A stretch of DNA of 17,656 bases, taken from the NCBI GenBank assembly GCA_026785985.1, contig JAJAYX010000806.1, positions 1-17,656 of the forward strand. The letters are read 5' to 3'. Of this stretch, positions 7,660 through 14,018 are shown in pieces. The notes under the pieces are model-generated. The model ran no database searches. It was not told the DNA's origin and saw only the letters and a list, made by a program, of their open reading frames with translations. The translations under genes were made by a program, and so were the position numbers. Numbering within the stretch: the stretch's first letter is position 1; every line of letters starts with the position of its first letter. The DNA is from Rudanella sp. (lineage in GTDB: Bacteria > Bacteroidota > Bacteroidia > Cytophagales > Spirosomataceae).

Positions 7660-8202
7660 TCAGGTGGTTTTAAAAAGACTCGCCCGGCAAGTCGGCATGA
7701 CCGCTTCGCCGATGCCGACCTGTTGGTGATGGCCTCCAGAGGGGCCAGTGGGCTAAAAGAAGCCCTGTTGGGATCAAACGCCGAAGACATCATCCAGCAA
7801 GCCATCCTACCCGTGCTGGTCTTGAAAAATGTCCCTAATCACCTTGACCTCAAAACGGTGGTATTTGCGTCGGACTTCCACGACCATTATGATAACTCGA
7901 TTGATTTTCTGAAAACCCTTCTGGGTGGCTTCAGGCAGCCGGCCGTTCATCTGCTGTTTGTCAACACGCTTAGTCGGTTTGTGCCGACCCATGAGATCAG
8001 GCCGCGTATGGAGGCCTTTACCGCTCGGTATGCGCTGGACAGATGCACGATCAACCATCAGGACGAATTTGATGTGGAGACGGGGGTGCTGGGGTTTGCG
8101 GAGGCAAAGAAGGCGGATTTGATTGTGTTGGGTACGCACGGCCGGGAGGGTCTCAGTCGACTGGCTTGGGTCGGTCGTTGGTGTCATCATCGTAAAGCGT
8201 GA
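7660..8202 (+). pseudogene. universal stress protein, truncated at both ends
   Basis: The frame is open from 7660 (after a TAA) and reads DRFADADLLVMASRGASGLK then EALLGSNAE, the end of the first Usp domain, followed by a second domain (VVFASDFHDHYDNSIDFL to DLIVLGTHGREGLSR). It is closest to the protein at 11175-12002, in which the same motif begins near residue 105; the first hundred or so residues are therefore missing. No ATG precedes the conserved part; the first possible start is a TTG at 7723. At the other end the second ATP-binding loop breaks off after GREGLSR and the frame ends in unrelated AWVGRWCHHRKA inside the 3' end of the convergent gene. I consider it a gene remnant; a TTG-started short protein cannot be excluded. 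Confidence 0.7.
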
Positions 8203-8989
8203 GTAACGGTACGGCTGGCGCAAAGGACTTCGAGCGGGTGTTCCGGCTACTGGTTGATAGCTCGGTGCGGGCGTTACCCGCAGGTATCGTCACCAGCAGG
8301 TCAACCAAATTAGCGGTCAGGAAGGCATCAATACCCTGTTTGGCAGTCGGTGATTGTAACCGGGCAACATTCGGTATAATCGGGAGGAGAAACTGCCGGA
8401 TGTGGGCCTCCTGTTCAACATTAATGACTGCCTTGTTGGGCGTGTCGATGGTCAGCAGCGTGAGCGTGGCTCCTTTGAGGCTCACCAGGTCTTTGACGGG
8501 TTCCAGCAATTTGCTGTTTTTCAGATTGGCAAAATCAGCCGCCAAAACAATTCGCCGAATCAGCCTGGGTTCAGAATTACCCGGCACCACCAGCACGTTG
8601 GCTTTGAGCTGACGAATCAGGTCTATGGCGCTGTTACCAAATAACTCATTGGTCTCGTTCGGCTGAGGGCCAATAACGACAAAGTCATACGCTTCCTCTG
8701 TAATTGCCTGCTCAACGACATTAAGTGGCTTGCCTGGCCGGGACGAGGAACGGTACGTGTGCCAATCGTTGGTAGCCTCGCGGTGCAACTCGGTTATTAT
8801 ATGCTGTAACTGACTGGCATAGTTCATGCGCGTTGTTTGGGCAACGTTAGCCGGACTAATGGCAGGTTCCAGCGAATTGGCACACAACAAATGAAAGTTG
8901 ACGACAGAATCACTGAAGAAAGAGCGGGCAAACGCCAGCGCATTATGGGAAGCCTCCGAAAAATCGGTCAGCAGGAGAATCTTTTTCAT
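8153..8989 (-). CDS. universal stress protein, tandem Usp domains
   Basis: The 278-residue protein has two UspA domains in tandem: MKKILLLTDFSEASHNALAF at the N-terminus and IRRIVLAADFANLKNSKLLE opening the second half near residue 165. The nucleotide loop of domain 1 is degenerate (VIGPQPNETNELFGNSA instead of the usual G-x2-G-x9-G-S/T), and domain 2 has no recognisable loop at all. It therefore probably does not bind ATP in the standard way. Usp proteins are cytoplasmic and linked to survival of starvation, low oxygen and energy stress; their mechanism is mostly unknown. It follows the 121-residue gene at 9074-9439 by 84 bases in the same direction and has no activator site of its own, so it is probably co-transcribed with it. 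Its stop overlaps the convergent usp remnant by about 50 bases. Confidence 0.88.
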   Translation of the reverse strand: MKKILLLTDFSEASHNALAFARSFFSDSVVNFHLLCANSLEPAISPANVAQTTRMNYASQLQHIITELHREATNDWHTYRSSSRPGKPLNVVEQAITEEAYDFVVIGPQPNETNELFGNSAIDLIRQLKANVLVVPGNSEPRLIRRIVLAADFANLKNSKLLEPVKDLVSLKGATLTLLTIDTPNKAVINVEQEAHIRQFLLPIIPNVARLQSPTAKQGIDAFLTANLVDLLVTIPAGNARTELSTSSRNTRSKSFAPAVPLLTLYDDDTNDRPKPVD

Positions 8990-9073
8990 ACTTTGTTGGC
9001 TGATTCAATCAGAGTAGTCATGTTTGTATGTTTACCCGTAAGTGGCCCATCTATCGTAGTGGTATGGAACCGG

Positions 9074-9439
9074 CTATTGGCAAAGCACTTTATCAGGTAC
9101 GACTATGCCAACTCCCTGCTGGTTTTGTTGCTCCAGCGTCTGGTGTGGGGTGTCGCCTGTATCGTGCCAGGCACAGCCCGTCCAGCGATCAACGCGAACC
9201 GTCAACCCAAAACACTCTTGTAGGTTAGCATATAATTCGGCGACGTTCATGTCGCCTTCAACCAAAAAACACCACGATGACGGACCGCGCCCCAAGGTTT
9301 CCATGGTTACCTTCTCTCCCAATTTTCCGGGAATGCGTTTGACCCCGGTATGCTCCATCCGCAAACAGGGAAACCGTTCGGCAAAGCACTGCTGGAGGTG
9401 CGTCAGGGTCATCGTTGGGTACACGTCAAAGGTTTTCAT
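9074..9439 (-). CDS. uncharacterised small protein, family member A
   Basis: 121 residues, no signal peptide or membrane segment. I know similar sequences only as hypothetical proteins of Bacteroidota and can name no function. It is a paralogue of the protein at 11989-12372: both begin MKT-F/L-x-VYPxMTLxxL, share FxxxFPxL, then CFLxEGxMxxAxL, FQECxGLxVRxxRWTGxAWHDTxDT and TLEQQNQxG. The conserved acidic, aromatic C-terminal part suggests a folded domain that binds a partner rather than an enzyme with an obvious active site. Both copies neighbour universal stress genes and both have the same TGAC-N4-CTCA activator site, so I infer a role in the same stress response. The ATG at 9439 is the first in frame and aligns with the paralogue's start. 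Confidence 0.8.
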   Translation of the reverse strand: MKTFDVYPTMTLTHLQQCFAERFPCLRMEHTGVKRIPGKLGEKVTMETLGRGPSSWCFLVEGDMNVAELYANLQECFGLTVRVDRWTGCAWHDTGDTPHQTLEQQNQQGVGIVVPDKVLCQ

Positions 9440-9509
9440 AAAACAGTGGGGGTTAGAGGATTAGTTCAGATAATTGTCTGGATAACAGCTACTTCGGCTT
9501 CCCGGTGGT

Positions 9510-9552
9510 CAAAACTATCAGTTGCCTGTTTGCGTAACCATGACCTCACTCA
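9510..9552 (-). promoter_or_regulatory. CRP/FNR-type site and promoter box of the 121-residue gene
   Basis: TGACCTCACTCA at 9541-9552 (centre 9546.5). On the minus strand TAGTTTTG ends at 9510, a full match to TAnnTTTG, with its G exactly 36.5 bases from the site centre. The ATG at 9439 is 71 bases beyond the box. The site's outer TCA is also the stop codon (TGA on the minus strand) of the 144-residue gene and lies inside one arm of a hairpin (9549-9592). Confidence 0.65.
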
Positions 9553-9592
9553 ATCAAGGGTATGACGTTGAGCAGGATGACCCTTGATTGAG
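9549..9592. repeat. hairpin at the end of the 144-residue gene
   Basis: CTCAATCAAGGGT (9549-9561) and ACCCTTGATTGAG (9580-9592) are perfect 13-base arms around an 18-base loop. The arms contain the last codons and stop of the minus-strand gene ending at 9550. There is no T-run on either strand after the stem, so if it ends transcription it does so without the classic tail. It partly overlaps the activator site of the next gene. Confidence 0.6.
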
Positions 9593-9984
9593 CAGGCCAA
9601 CAAACTGAATTGGGTAGCTTCCTGCTGATCCAGTAACTCTTGTTTGGTTTCAAACAATGTTTTCTGGGCGGAAAACAACGGTACGTTCACGCTTATTCTG
9701 GGCGACCCGTCATGCTCACCGAGCGGTTTCAGATCATACACCGCACTGTCTATCAGCAATTCATGAATCTCCTTCCTTTGCCGGATAGCCGTGGTATCCG
9801 TCAGACTGCTGCTGTTCAGGATAATCTGCATAATTCGTCCCTGGAAATAAGGCTGTGGGGTATCATCTCCGCAAGGTTGAGCAACCCAGACCGGGTCACC
9901 AACCAAAAAAGGTATATGGAGGAGGTTCAGAGAAAGGTTCATCGGCTTGTGAATTGACTGGTTAAATACGGTTGGCAATTGCAC
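9550..9984 (-). CDS. hypothetical protein downstream of a usp gene
   Basis: 144 residues; I do not recognise the family. ATG 9984 lies 26 bases after the stop of the usp gene at 10011-10829, in the same direction, so the two are probably one transcript. A second in-frame ATG at 9942 (MNLSLNLLHIPFLVGDPVWV) may be the real start, because the segment before it is short and untypical. Visible features are a short GDPVWVA strand near residue 30, GRIMQIIL near 50, a charged helix RQRKEIHELLIDSAVYDL around 70-87, and a Gln/Glu-rich helix TLFETKQELLDQQEA near 110-125. There is no signal peptide or membrane segment. The alternating strand/helix pattern looks like a small folded cytoplasmic protein. 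The stop codon sits inside a 13-base-arm hairpin. Confidence 0.6.
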   Translation of the reverse strand: MQLPTVFNQSIHKPMNLSLNLLHIPFLVGDPVWVAQPCGDDTPQPYFQGRIMQIILNSSSLTDTTAIRQRKEIHELLIDSAVYDLKPLGEHDGSPRISVNVPLFSAQKTLFETKQELLDQQEATQFSLLACSIKGHPAQRHTLD

Positions 9985-10010
9985 TCATTTGGAAACCCGG
10001 CCCGTCGTCG

Positions 10011-10829
10011 TCAGACAACTGCCAGCAGGGGAATATCAGTCAGGCGGGCCATGCGCTGGGTTTCGCCTTCAGAAAATAGCTTCCAGAACCAGTTCCGCAT
10101 TTGGGGCAGCATCATAATCAGATTCGCTTTGCTATCGTGAGCAAAGTTGAGCAAGGTGTCATGAATTTCGCCCTCGCCAGCGTTAATGGTGAACGTATGG
10201 GGTTGCTGAATCAGCAGTTGTCGAATCTGCTTGGCCTGCTCGTGGGTATCCGCGTCATCCATGTTATAACTTACGCACAGCACGTTAATCACACTACCAA
10301 ACGACCGGGAAAAACCCAATGCCCTGCCAAAAGCGATGGTGTCTGGGGGAGCAGCCAGATTAATGCACAACACCACGTTTTTTAGTCCGCCGTAGGTAAC
10401 GCCGGGCGGAATCAGCAGGAGCGGTATCTCCGTCTCAGCAATCAGTTCGCTGGCAACGCTACCCATAATCTGAGCCGTTCGTGGCGTTGAGCCTACGGTG
10501 GACATCATCAGCAGATCAGCCCCTTCGGATTGGCTCACCAGGCGGAGAGTTGCCTTCACCGACCCTTCGTGGGCGATACACCGAATGGGTACGGCCATAC
10601 CCCCTTCGCCGAGGGTGTCGGCCAGCCGTTGCAACGCTTCTTCGCTGTTTGCCCGAACCGTATCTTCCGACCGAAACACATCATCCGTCCGGGCCGGATC
10701 AGTCGCCCATCCCTGGTAAATGTGCAACAAAATCAGGCTCGCTTTTTGGTCATGGGCCAATTGGTTGGCAAACATAGCCGCCTGGTTTGCCATTGGCGAA
10801 AAGTCGGTAGCCAGAATAATCGTTTTCAT
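10011..10829 (-). CDS. universal stress protein, tandem Usp domains
   Basis: 272 residues with two Usp domains. Domain 1 starts MKTIILATDFSPMANQAAMF and has a nucleotide loop in the right place: STVG at 110-113, nine residues, then GS at 123-124. Domain 2 begins at about residue 150 (KNVVLCINLAAPPDTIAF) and its loop region (MLPQMRNWFWKLFSEG) has lost the glycines. Domain 1 may bind ATP; domain 2 probably not. The start codon overlaps the stop of a 52-residue frame by one base (TGATG), which points to translational coupling. Upstream of that frame lies an activator-type promoter (11019-11061). The 144-residue gene follows 26 bases downstream. Role by family: survival under energy, oxygen or starvation stress. 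Confidence 0.92.
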   Translation of the reverse strand: MKTIILATDFSPMANQAAMFANQLAHDQKASLILLHIYQGWATDPARTDDVFRSEDTVRANSEEALQRLADTLGEGGMAVPIRCIAHEGSVKATLRLVSQSEGADLLMMSTVGSTPRTAQIMGSVASELIAETEIPLLLIPPGVTYGGLKNVVLCINLAAPPDTIAFGRALGFSRSFGSVINVLCVSYNMDDADTHEQAKQIRQLLIQQPHTFTINAGEGEIHDTLLNFAHDSKANLIMMLPQMRNWFWKLFSEGETQRMARLTDIPLLAVV

Positions 10830-10987
10830 CAGTGATACTTTATAGGGTTGAAAAAAGGGAATGAACAGGGGGTGATTGGTATGTACACCCGCTCGCCTGT
10901 TCGGGTGGCCACGAAGGTTAGGTCGCCTTTTCTGAACAACATGGGCAACACAAAAGCGAGCAGATGAGCAATCGGTTCAAAGGTCAT
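10829..10987 (-). CDS. possible 52-residue protein coupled to usp
   Basis: The minus strand from ATG 10987 reads MTFEPIAHLLAFVLPMLFRK then GDLTFVATRTGERVYIPITP and a short Phe/Pro-rich tail, with a TGA whose last base is the first base of the downstream usp ATG (TGATG). I do not know the family. An activator-site promoter ends at 11019, which puts the start codon about 32 bases downstream of the -7 box; this is a normal leader and supports translation. Without it the usp gene would have an unusually long 190-base leader. The first 18 residues form a hydrophobic helix, then a short beta-like segment. It could also be only a coupling leader whose product does not matter. Confidence 0.45.
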   Translation of the reverse strand: MTFEPIAHLLAFVLPMLFRKGDLTFVATRTGERVYIPITPCSFPFFNPIKYH

Positions 10988-11018
10988 GGTCGTAGGTAAA
11001 GGAGGTGAAACAAGTCAA

Positions 11019-11061
11019 CAAAGGTGGCCGACCGAGCCATACCAGACCATGACGGTGGTCA
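11019..11061 (-). promoter_or_regulatory. CRP/FNR-type site and promoter box of the small-ORF/usp operon
   Basis: TGACGGTGGTCA at 11050-11061 is a perfect TGAC-N4-GTCA palindrome (centre 11055.5). On the minus strand CACCTTTG ends at 11019, 36.5 bases from the centre. The same octamer at the same spacing precedes the thioredoxin-fold gene. A second site for the divergent gene lies only 36 bases away (centre 11091.5), so two dimers could sit side by side in this intergenic region. Confidence 0.65.
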
Positions 11062-11085
11062 GTAGGCGGGCTGATTTTGCACACC

Positions 11086-11150
11086 TGATAAAAGTCAGAT
11101 CTTTAACTAAGCGTCCTCATGCGTACAGTCTTGCCAAGTGGGTTGTTTTG
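11086..11150 (+). promoter_or_regulatory. CRP/FNR-type site and promoter box of the usp gene at 11175
   Basis: TGATAAAAGTCA at 11086-11097 (centre 11091.5), within CTGA-N6-TCAG. TTGTTTTG at 11143-11150 is the best -7 box before the gene; its last G is 58.5 bases from the site centre. That is exactly 22 bases, two helical turns, further than the class II promoters, and equals the spacing at the outer-membrane gene. I therefore call it class I-like. The ATG is 25 bases after the box. Confidence 0.6.
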
Positions 11151-11174
11151 TAATGACATTAACTGATCTTGCGC

Positions 11175-12002
11175 ATGAAAACGATACTCGTTCCAACCGA
11201 TCTTAGCCCCATGACCGACAACGCCCTGTCGGTAGCCGTTAGCCTCGCCCGTTTATACCAGGCCGAGGTGCTTTTGCTCCATTCGGTGATGTACCCCGTA
11301 CCCGCCCCGATGTACGCCGAGGCTCCCGGTATGACCCCCGATTATGCCGTATCAACTTACCGGGAAATCGAGGCCGATGCCCGCGAGACCTTAGACCGGA
11401 TAGCGCACAACCCCACTTACGCTGGTGTGACCATCAGACCAACGCTGCTCACCAACGGGCAGGGATTGGTGCATAACGTGACTCAACAACCCGCCGACCT
11501 GATTGTGATGGCTTCGGAGGGGGCATCGGGCTTAGAAGAGATGCTGCTTGGCTCCAACGCCGAAGTAATTGTTCGTCATGCCCACTGCCCGGTGTTGGTG
11601 GTGAAGCACCCCATTGCCCATTTCCGCCCCGAAAACATCGTTTGCGCCGTTGACGTGGACGATCAACTCAAACACATTCACCATTTCCCGTTCCAGATGG
11701 GCGAGCAGGGACTGCACCAGTTTCTGTACGTGCGTACCCCCAGCGACAATCGCGACCCCGAAGGCGTGCGCGACTGGGTGAATGAGTTCACCTACGCCAA
11801 GGGCATCACTGAATTTGATTTCATTGTGCGCCCGGCCAAAACCGTCCCTGAAGGTATCATCCGCTACGCCAACGACGTGCAGGCCGACCTGATCGTGGTG
11901 TTCACTCACGGCCACACGGGTCTGCGGCATATGCTGACCGGCAGCATTGCCGAAGATGTGCTGAACCACGCCGACATACCCGTGCTGATTATGCGGGCGT
12001 GA
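11175..12002 (+). CDS. universal stress protein, tandem Usp domains with two intact loops
   Basis: 275 residues from ATG 11175; the TTG two codons upstream is less likely, because MKTILVPTDLS is the usual Usp start. Both domains keep the ATP-binding pattern: domain 1 has ASEG (113-116), nine residues and GS (126-127) in the VMASEGASGLEEMLLGSNAE motif; domain 2 has FTHG (243-246), nine residues and GS (256-257). This is the best-preserved Usp of the island and the likeliest to bind nucleotide. The middle of domain 2 (HHFPFQMGEQGLHQFLYV) is typical of Bacteroidota tandem Usp proteins. It is transcribed divergently from the small-ORF/usp operon, with its own activator site, and its 3' end overlaps the convergent hypothetical gene by 14 bases. 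Confidence 0.95.
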   Translation: MKTILVPTDLSPMTDNALSVAVSLARLYQAEVLLLHSVMYPVPAPMYAEAPGMTPDYAVSTYREIEADARETLDRIAHNPTYAGVTIRPTLLTNGQGLVHNVTQQPADLIVMASEGASGLEEMLLGSNAEVIVRHAHCPVLVVKHPIAHFRPENIVCAVDVDDQLKHIHHFPFQMGEQGLHQFLYVRTPSDNRDPEGVRDWVNEFTYAKGITEFDFIVRPAKTVPEGIIRYANDVQADLIVVFTHGHTGLRHMLTGSIAEDVLNHADIPVLIMRA

Positions 12003-12372
12003 TTTTATCAAACGAAACAAGAACCACTTTTCCGCTCACTTGTGCCCCTTTCTGGTTCTGTTGTTCGAGTGTCCAGTCGCGGGTGTCGTCGGTGTCGTGC
12101 CAGGCGTAACCTGTCCAGCGTTTAATCCGAACCGCGAGGCCGTAGCACTCCTGAAAGTCGGATTCCAAATCCGCGATGAACATGTTGCCTTCGATCAGAA
12201 AACAGCAATGGGTAATGGCCCCGGCTAACTCGTCCATCGTTTGCCCGTCGAGAGTCTTGTCCGATTTGGAATGGTCGGTAACAAGGTCAAGTTCCAGATG
12301 TGGAAACGTTTTGGTGAAGTGGTGCCGGAGCTGATTCAGCGTCATTTCGGGATAAACTTCAAGGGTTTTCAT
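11989..12372 (-). CDS. uncharacterised small protein, family member B
   Basis: 127 residues from ATG 12372. An earlier in-frame ATG at 12444 would add 24 residues that do not resemble the paralogue and would lie beyond the promoter box, so I reject it. It is a paralogue of the protein at 9074-9439: MKTLEVYPEMTLNQLRHHFT, CCFLIEGNMFIADLESDFQE, CYGLAVRIKRWTGYAWHDTD, TLEQQNQKG. Spacing and order of motifs are conserved, with differences mainly in the loop after the FP motif. Two members with the same type of promoter beside different usp genes suggest duplication of a usp-plus-partner unit. No catalytic motif, membrane segment or signal is seen. Its stop lies inside the 3' end of the convergent usp gene. 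Confidence 0.8.
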   Translation of the reverse strand: MKTLEVYPEMTLNQLRHHFTKTFPHLELDLVTDHSKSDKTLDGQTMDELAGAITHCCFLIEGNMFIADLESDFQECYGLAVRIKRWTGYAWHDTDDTRDWTLEQQNQKGAQVSGKVVLVSFDKITPA

Positions 12373-12415
12373 GCTCAGGTTATCGTTGACGAGCCTACAT
12401 CTGGCTTGTGTACCC

Positions 12416-12458
12416 CAAAATAGCTGCCTTTCCAGACACCACACCCTGACTTGACTCA
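12416..12458 (-). promoter_or_regulatory. CRP/FNR-type site and promoter box of small protein B
   Basis: TGACTTGACTCA at 12447-12458 (centre 12452.5), in CCTGA-N6-TCAG context. On the minus strand CTATTTTG ends at 12416, 36.5 bases from the centre. The second half-site CTCA, rather than GTCA, is shared with the site of paralogue A. The ATG at 12372 is 44 bases beyond the box, the same as at ackA'. Confidence 0.65.
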
Positions 12459-12607
12459 GTGTCCGGATTAATTTTAATCAGGCATACAGGAAACAAAGTT
12501 TAACTGGACACCCGAACGCAACGGCAAACCACCCGAATTTGCCACGAAGTGGCCAGAATGAGCCAATGGCTCCCGTTGATGACTCCGTGGCGGAAAGCGT
12601 TGGCTGC

Positions 12608-13260
12608 TTAGAACCCAATGGTGTGTTCAAGCAATTTTTCCTCGGCCTGACCAACGGCAACCAGGCCCCGCAAAAACACGTCGGGGTTGAACGACAGGCT
12701 ATTGATACCTTCTTTCACCAGAAATTCGGCAAAGGCCGGGTTGTCGCTGGGGCCTTGCCCGCAGATGCCCACCGGCGTGCCGGTGTGATGCGCCGACAGC
12801 AAGAGCATGGCAATCAGGTCGCGCACAGCCGGGTCGTTTTCGTTGAACAGACCCTGTACTGTCGAGGAGTCGCGGTCAACGCCGAGGGTGAGTTGGGTGA
12901 GGTCGTTGGAGCCGATGGAAAACCCGTCGAACAGCCGACCAAAGTCCTGTGCGCGGATGATGTTACTCGGTATTTCGGCCATCACATACACTTCAAGCCC
13001 GTTTTCGTGTTGCCGCAGCCCGTTTTGTGCCATTTGGTTCAGCACCACGTTTTCGCCCAGCCCCCAACTGCCCGTGATGAGCATGAGGTTATTGTGGCCC
13101 GAATCGGGATCAATGGTGAAACACACGCCCGAACTGGCCGGGTCAGAGCGCACCATCCGCTGTACTCCCACCGATAGGGCTACTTTCAGGTGATCGAAGC
13201 CGTTGTCATTGCGGTATTTGATGGCCCGGTCGGTAAATAAGGAAGCATAACAGGCGCGGC
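12608..13260 (-). pseudogene. ppsA: phosphoenolpyruvate synthase remnant (5' truncation and internal deletion)
   Basis: PEP synthase (pyruvate + ATP to PEP + AMP + phosphate) has about 790-870 residues; about 215 remain. The remnant enters at ACYASLFTDRAIKYRNDNGF, which in full proteins is well inside the ATP-grasp domain, and continues as VGVQRMVRSDPASSGVCFTI to GLGENVVL. It then jumps in frame to a C-terminal part reading HENGLEVYVMAEIPSN, DGFSIGSNDLTQLTLGVDRD and GICGQGPSD. More than 400 residues are missing, including the phosphohistidine domain. The frame upstream of 13260 is open only to a TAA at 13283-13285 and has no ATG; the first possible start is a GTG at 13171. I see no way for it to be active as a synthase. 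Confidence 0.85.
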
Positions 13261-13295
13261 AGGCCCACAGAGCTGAGGGCCGTTAGGGATTCGGC

Positions 13296-13307
13296 TGAGT
13301 TTGGTCA
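13296..13307. promoter_or_regulatory. orphan CRP/FNR-type site
   Basis: TGAGTTTGGTCA, in CTGA-N6-TCAGG context (centre 13301.5). It lies about 40 bases upstream of the first homologous codon of the PEP synthase remnant, but no TTTG box exists at 36.5 or 58.5 bases on that strand. The simplest reading is that it drove the intact ppsA gene and that the deletion removed the promoter box together with the start of the gene. The outer TCA is also the present stop codon (TGA) of the outer-membrane gene. Confidence 0.5.
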
Positions 13308-13994
13308 GGCTGGTGGGTGCTGTTTCTTACTGCTTTCGAAAGCCACCCCCGCCAACCCCCAGCGTGATGTAGAACCCGTGCGGAGCGTAGCGAGTGGGAG
13401 ATAGATGGGGGTGGGGCTGTCGCCGTGCCACTCTGCCGAGGCCGTTGTTCGCCGATACCCGGCCCGAACGCTCAACATTGGTCCCGCCAGTAGCATCGGA
13501 TCAGCAGCCGGTTTGGCAACAAGCCAGTCGAAAGTGAGGCCGATATCAGTGGAGAAACCATCCAGCGAGGTTGTCGTCACCGCACCATTAGCCTTTGTCG
13601 CGTTGATATTGAACGCGTTGATACCGGGGCCAAGACTGGGATACAATTTGGCCCGCTTCGACTGCCAGGCCACCCAACCGACCCAGATGTGGGCGTTCGA
13701 TGCCGACGATTCGATCCGTGGCTGACTACCAGCGGCTGATCCCGGCTTATTGACCAGGGCCGACACGTTTAGGCCCACCAACCAGCGATTGACCCGCACA
13801 TACGTTTCCGCCCCAAACAGCGCGTATTGATCGTTACCCGGTACTACAGTCTGACTTTGCTGTTGCACCATCCTGGCCGAGCCAGGCAATACAATCTGTC
13901 CACCATACAGAAAACCGGCTCCACCCCGAATGGGCTGCGCCCATGTGATGAATGAATACAGGAGCAGAATGAGTAAAAGAGAGAGAGTTTGCAT
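13305..13994 (-). CDS. outer-membrane-type protein with signal peptide; probable 3' frameshift
   Basis: 229 residues. Residues 1-19 form a typical signal peptide (MQTLSLLLILLLYSFITWA, cut before Gln20), so it is exported. The rest alternates short amphipathic strands with Gly/Ser turns (YALFGAETYVRVNRWLVGLN, HIWVGWVAW, TDIGLTFDWLVA), as in small Bacteroidota beta-barrel proteins; I cannot assign a named family. In the present frame the end reads TLRTGSTSRWGLAGVAF and stays unstructured. In the -1 frame the same DNA (about 13324-13390) reads RYAPHGFYITLGVGGGGF then RKQ and a stop, which looks like a genuine last beta strand ending in an aromatic residue. A one-base indel near 13385-13410, close to a C-rich stretch, is therefore likely. 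It has its own activator-type promoter upstream. Confidence 0.7.
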   Translation of the reverse strand: MQTLSLLLILLLYSFITWAQPIRGGAGFLYGGQIVLPGSARMVQQQSQTVVPGNDQYALFGAETYVRVNRWLVGLNVSALVNKPGSAAGSQPRIESSASNAHIWVGWVAWQSKRAKLYPSLGPGINAFNINATKANGAVTTTSLDGFSTDIGLTFDWLVAKPAADPMLLAGPMLSVRAGYRRTTASAEWHGDSPTPIYLPLATLRTGSTSRWGLAGVAFESSKKQHPPA

Positions 13995-13997
13995 AAG

Positions 13998-14016
13998 CCA
14001 GAAAGCGGTTTTCTGG
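13998..14016 (-). repeat. small hairpin in the leader of the outer-membrane gene
   Basis: CCAGAAA and TTTCTGG form perfect seven-base arms around five bases. It lies 4-22 bases before the ATG at 13994, just downstream of the promoter box, so it would sit in the mRNA leader over the ribosome-binding region and could affect translation or stability. Confidence 0.4.
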
Positions 14017-14018
14017 CA

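Noticed and set aside
7651..7667. TGT-N6-TCAGGTGG beside the ackA' site, considered as a second site for the divergent usp remnant
   Set aside because: One half is TGT, not TGA, and no promoter box stands at 36.5 or 58.5 bases on the plus strand.
9000..9012. CTGATTCAATCAG palindrome before the usp gene at 8153-8989, considered as a tenth activator site
   Set aside because: The TGA and TCA are separated by five bases, not six, its centre is only 17 bases from the start codon, and there is no TTTG box at either standard distance.
12541..12553. GCCAC-GAA-GTGGC stem as a terminator
   Set aside because: Only five base pairs and no T-run on either side; too weak to call.
12478..12660. 60-codon minus-strand frame overlapping the end of the PEP synthase remnant
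   Set aside because: It only reads the remnant's last part in a wrong frame; no recognisable protein.
12539..13177. 212-codon plus-strand frame
   Set aside because: Antisense to the PEP synthase remnant, whose minus-strand translation is unmistakable.
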